Shown one piece after another: positions 40,621 through 41,834 of a stretch of 41,834 nt of DNA. Below the pieces are notes generated by a model that had not been told where the DNA came from, did not search any database, and worked only from the letters and a program-made list of their open reading frames with translations. This DNA is from Candidatus Omnitrophota bacterium (GTDB lineage: Bacteria > Omnitrophota > Gorgyraeia > Zapsychrales > JANLHA01): NCBI GenBank assembly GCA_023247795.1, contig JAHFFT010000013.1, forward strand, positions 1-41,834, given 5' to 3'. The stretch's first letter is position 1, and each line of letters begins with the position of its first letter. The translations under genes and the position numbers were made by a program.

Positions 40621-41490
40621 TTATTTCAATTCTGGGACCTTCATTTTTTGCCCCAAAAACAGTGTCGTATTGGACAGCTTGTTCATTTCCATCAAAACAT
40701 CAACGGAAGTGTTATATTTTTTTGCCAATGAAAATAGCGTATCGCCCGATTTGACTTTATAATGACCTTTTTTCTGCGCTCCAGCGGGACTGGCCAATTG
40801 CGCGTACCTTGCCGTCGTCTTCTTTGAAGCGATGAGGGCCTGACCGCAATTGATCGGAATCGCGAAATTGATATTTTGGCCGTTGGTATTAGTTCCAACA
40901 GTTATTCCAATGACCTCTCCCTTCAAATTGAATAAAGGGCCGCCGCTTGATCCAGGAGAAATCGGGGTCGAGATTTGTAAGAAGCTGAGATTTTTATCCA
41001 CCTGACGGATCGAACTGATCAATCCATCGGAAACCGTAGTTTCTAGCCCTAACGGATTCCCAATGGCAACCACCCGCTGGCCGATGGATAACGCATCGCT
41101 GTCCCCCAATTTTACCGTGGTTAAATTTTTGGCATTGATTTTTAAAATCGCGATATCTTTCTTTTTATCATAACGCAGCAACGGGACGTCATCGTAGGTC
41201 CGGCCGTCTTTGAGTTTGACCGCAATTCTTAAGGCAGACTGCACAATATGATAATTGGTAACGATATCACCTTCCTTATTGATGATAAAGCCACTGCCGA
41301 GGGTGTTGGTTTTTCGCGGGCCATGGGTGGCGACTAAAACAATCCCATCAGCATATTCTTTGACGATTTCTTCGACGGAAAGTTCTGTGGGAGCAGCATA
41401 CCCACAATTGACCATCATGCCAATGAACAACACGGCCAGAAAGACCTTTTGAAATAATCGTTTTTGTATTTTTATCATGACCACATCCAT
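40621..41490 (-). CDS. HtrA/Do-like serine protease with C-terminal LysM domain
   Basis: 289 aa with an N-terminal hydrophobic signal (cleavage likely after CGYA). Trypsin-like protease triad: His81 (TNYHIV), Asp112 (KKDIAIL) and Ser182 (SPGSSGGPLF), all in Do/DegP contexts. Instead of the usual PDZ domains, a LysM domain follows at about 243-288 (HYKVKSGDTLFSLAKKYNTSVDVLMEMN), which should bind peptidoglycan. A wall-tethered periplasmic quality-control or processing protease is inferred. Start is uncertain: ATG 41490 or ATG 41478; no strong ribosome site is seen and the preceding gene ends 8 bases upstream. Confidence 0.85.
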   Translation of the reverse strand: MDVVMIKIQKRLFQKVFLAVLFIGMMVNCGYAAPTELSVEEIVKEYADGIVLVATHGPRKTNTLGSGFIINKEGDIVTNYHIVQSALRIAVKLKDGRTYDDVPLLRYDKKKDIAILKINAKNLTTVKLGDSDALSIGQRVVAIGNPLGLETTVSDGLISSIRQVDKNLSFLQISTPISPGSSGGPLFNLKGEVIGITVGTNTNGQNINFAIPINCGQALIASKKTTARYAQLASPAGAQKKGHYKVKSGDTLFSLAKKYNTSVDVLMEMNKLSNTTLFLGQKMKVPELK

Positions 41491-41498
41491 TCTACTAC

Positions 41499-41834
41499 TT
41501 AAGCCGTCATCTGCCAACAGCGATGGATCGTACGATTGCGATAATCTTCAGGGATCGTAGCTGGTGTGATCTCCTTTAAGTCCTTGACGGGGAGCCCTTG
41601 CAGACGTGGCACAAAACGCTGATGATTTGTTGAAAAAAATACCAATGATCCAGGGACCATCAGCTTCAAAGCCCTGCGAATGAGATCAGAATGATCTTGA
41701 TTGATGTCAAAAGATTTCTTCTTACTCACATCCTGAAAAAACGACGGCGGATCAATCATGGCCAAGGTGAATCGCCGGCCATCGCGGGCGGCTTGATCCA
41801 AATATTTACCAGCATCGGATTGGATGATTGTATT
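41499..41834 (-). CDS. Class I SAM-dependent methyltransferase, RlmK/RlmI-like (5' end cut by window)
   Basis: C-terminal 111 residues of a protein whose start lies beyond the window edge. AMIDPPSFFQ carries the DPP(S/T)F catalytic-loop motif of large-subunit rRNA methyltransferases such as RlmI and the RlmK half of RlmL. DINQDHSDLIRRALKLMVPGSLVFFSTNHQRF and the Cys/Trp-containing end (HRCWQM) agree with the same group, which methylates 23S rRNA bases. Which family member it is cannot be told from this fragment. It ends eight bases before the HtrA-LysM gene. Confidence 0.75.
   Translation of the reverse strand, partial: NTIIQSDAGKYLDQAARDGRRFTLAMIDPPSFFQDVSKKKSFDINQDHSDLIRRALKLMVPGSLVFFSTNHQRFVPRLQGLPVKDLKEITPATIPEDYRNRTIHRCWQMTA

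Noticed and set aside
1-41834. tRNA genes, rRNA genes, CRISPR arrays, insertion-sequence transposases
   Set aside because: None was recognised by eye on either strand; a tRNA or covariance-model scan could still reveal a missed small RNA.

Overview
The window is a gene-dense bacterial chromosome segment: 43 apparently intact or edge-cut protein genes, one decayed gene relic, and almost no intergenic waste. No rRNA, tRNA, CRISPR or insertion-sequence transposase was recognised. The gene set points to a Gram-negative bacterium that meets oxygen. It has a lipoprotein signal, an outer-membrane-type C-terminal relic, a glutathione pathway, thiol peroxidase, a Mn-type superoxide dismutase and an oxygen-dependent class I ribonucleotide reductase. 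It also makes menaquinone. The ribonucleotide reductase is of the Chlamydia-like class Ic type, which is compatible with the PVC superphylum but not diagnostic because this subclass is spread by transfer. I cannot name the organism from sequence alone.

Layout. 0-7 kb (- strand): a likely five-gene envelope operon: polysaccharide deacetylase, ArnT/PMT-type glycosyltransferase, CPA2 cation/proton antiporter with a universal-stress-like tail, M15 DD-carboxypeptidase, NlpC/P60 lipoprotein hydrolase. 7.0-7.3 kb: the frameshifted 3' end of what looks like a beta-barrel protein gene with its terminator. 7.3-10.2 kb: VapBC toxin-antitoxin, a CPXCG zinc-ribbon protein and a secreted seven-PKD-repeat protein. 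10.4-13.1 kb: divergent genes led by tRNA-modification enzymes (MtaB and a dihydrouridine synthase), whose promoters appear to share one self-complementary -35 hexamer. 13.1-19.4 kb: a thiol-redox region with a mycothione-reductase/Lpd-like flavoprotein, BolA, a DAACS glutamate-type transporter, GshA, GshB, a CPYC glutaredoxin, a second BolA and a CGFS glutaredoxin. 19.6-21.9 kb: ilvBN. 21.9-27 kb: an unknown cysteine-containing protein and the nrdA / small ORF / nrdB operon. 27-29 kb: aqpZ-tpx-sodA. 29-34 kb: menaquinone genes menI, menE, menC, menA, menB. 34-36.7 kb: a DUF3857/transglutaminase protein with a secreted partner. 36.8-39 kb: a Fur-family regulator, MntH and UspA. 39-41.8 kb: a Bro-N protein, a TMEM175-like channel, an HtrA-like protease fused to LysM, and a methyltransferase cut by the window edge.

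Functionally two themes stand out. The first is low-molecular-weight thiol and Fe-S handling: glutamate uptake, glutathione synthesis, CGFS-glutaredoxin and BolA. The second is manganese: MntH with its own Fur-type regulator, Mn-type SOD, and an R2 subunit with Phe at the radical-tyrosine site and Glu as first metal ligand, the signature of Mn/Fe-cofactor enzymes. The least explained signals are a 21-bp palindrome (TTCTGACC-N5-GGTCAGAA) occurring twice, a small unknown gene inside the nrd operon, and the unknown gene that carries one copy of that palindrome in its predicted 5' leader.
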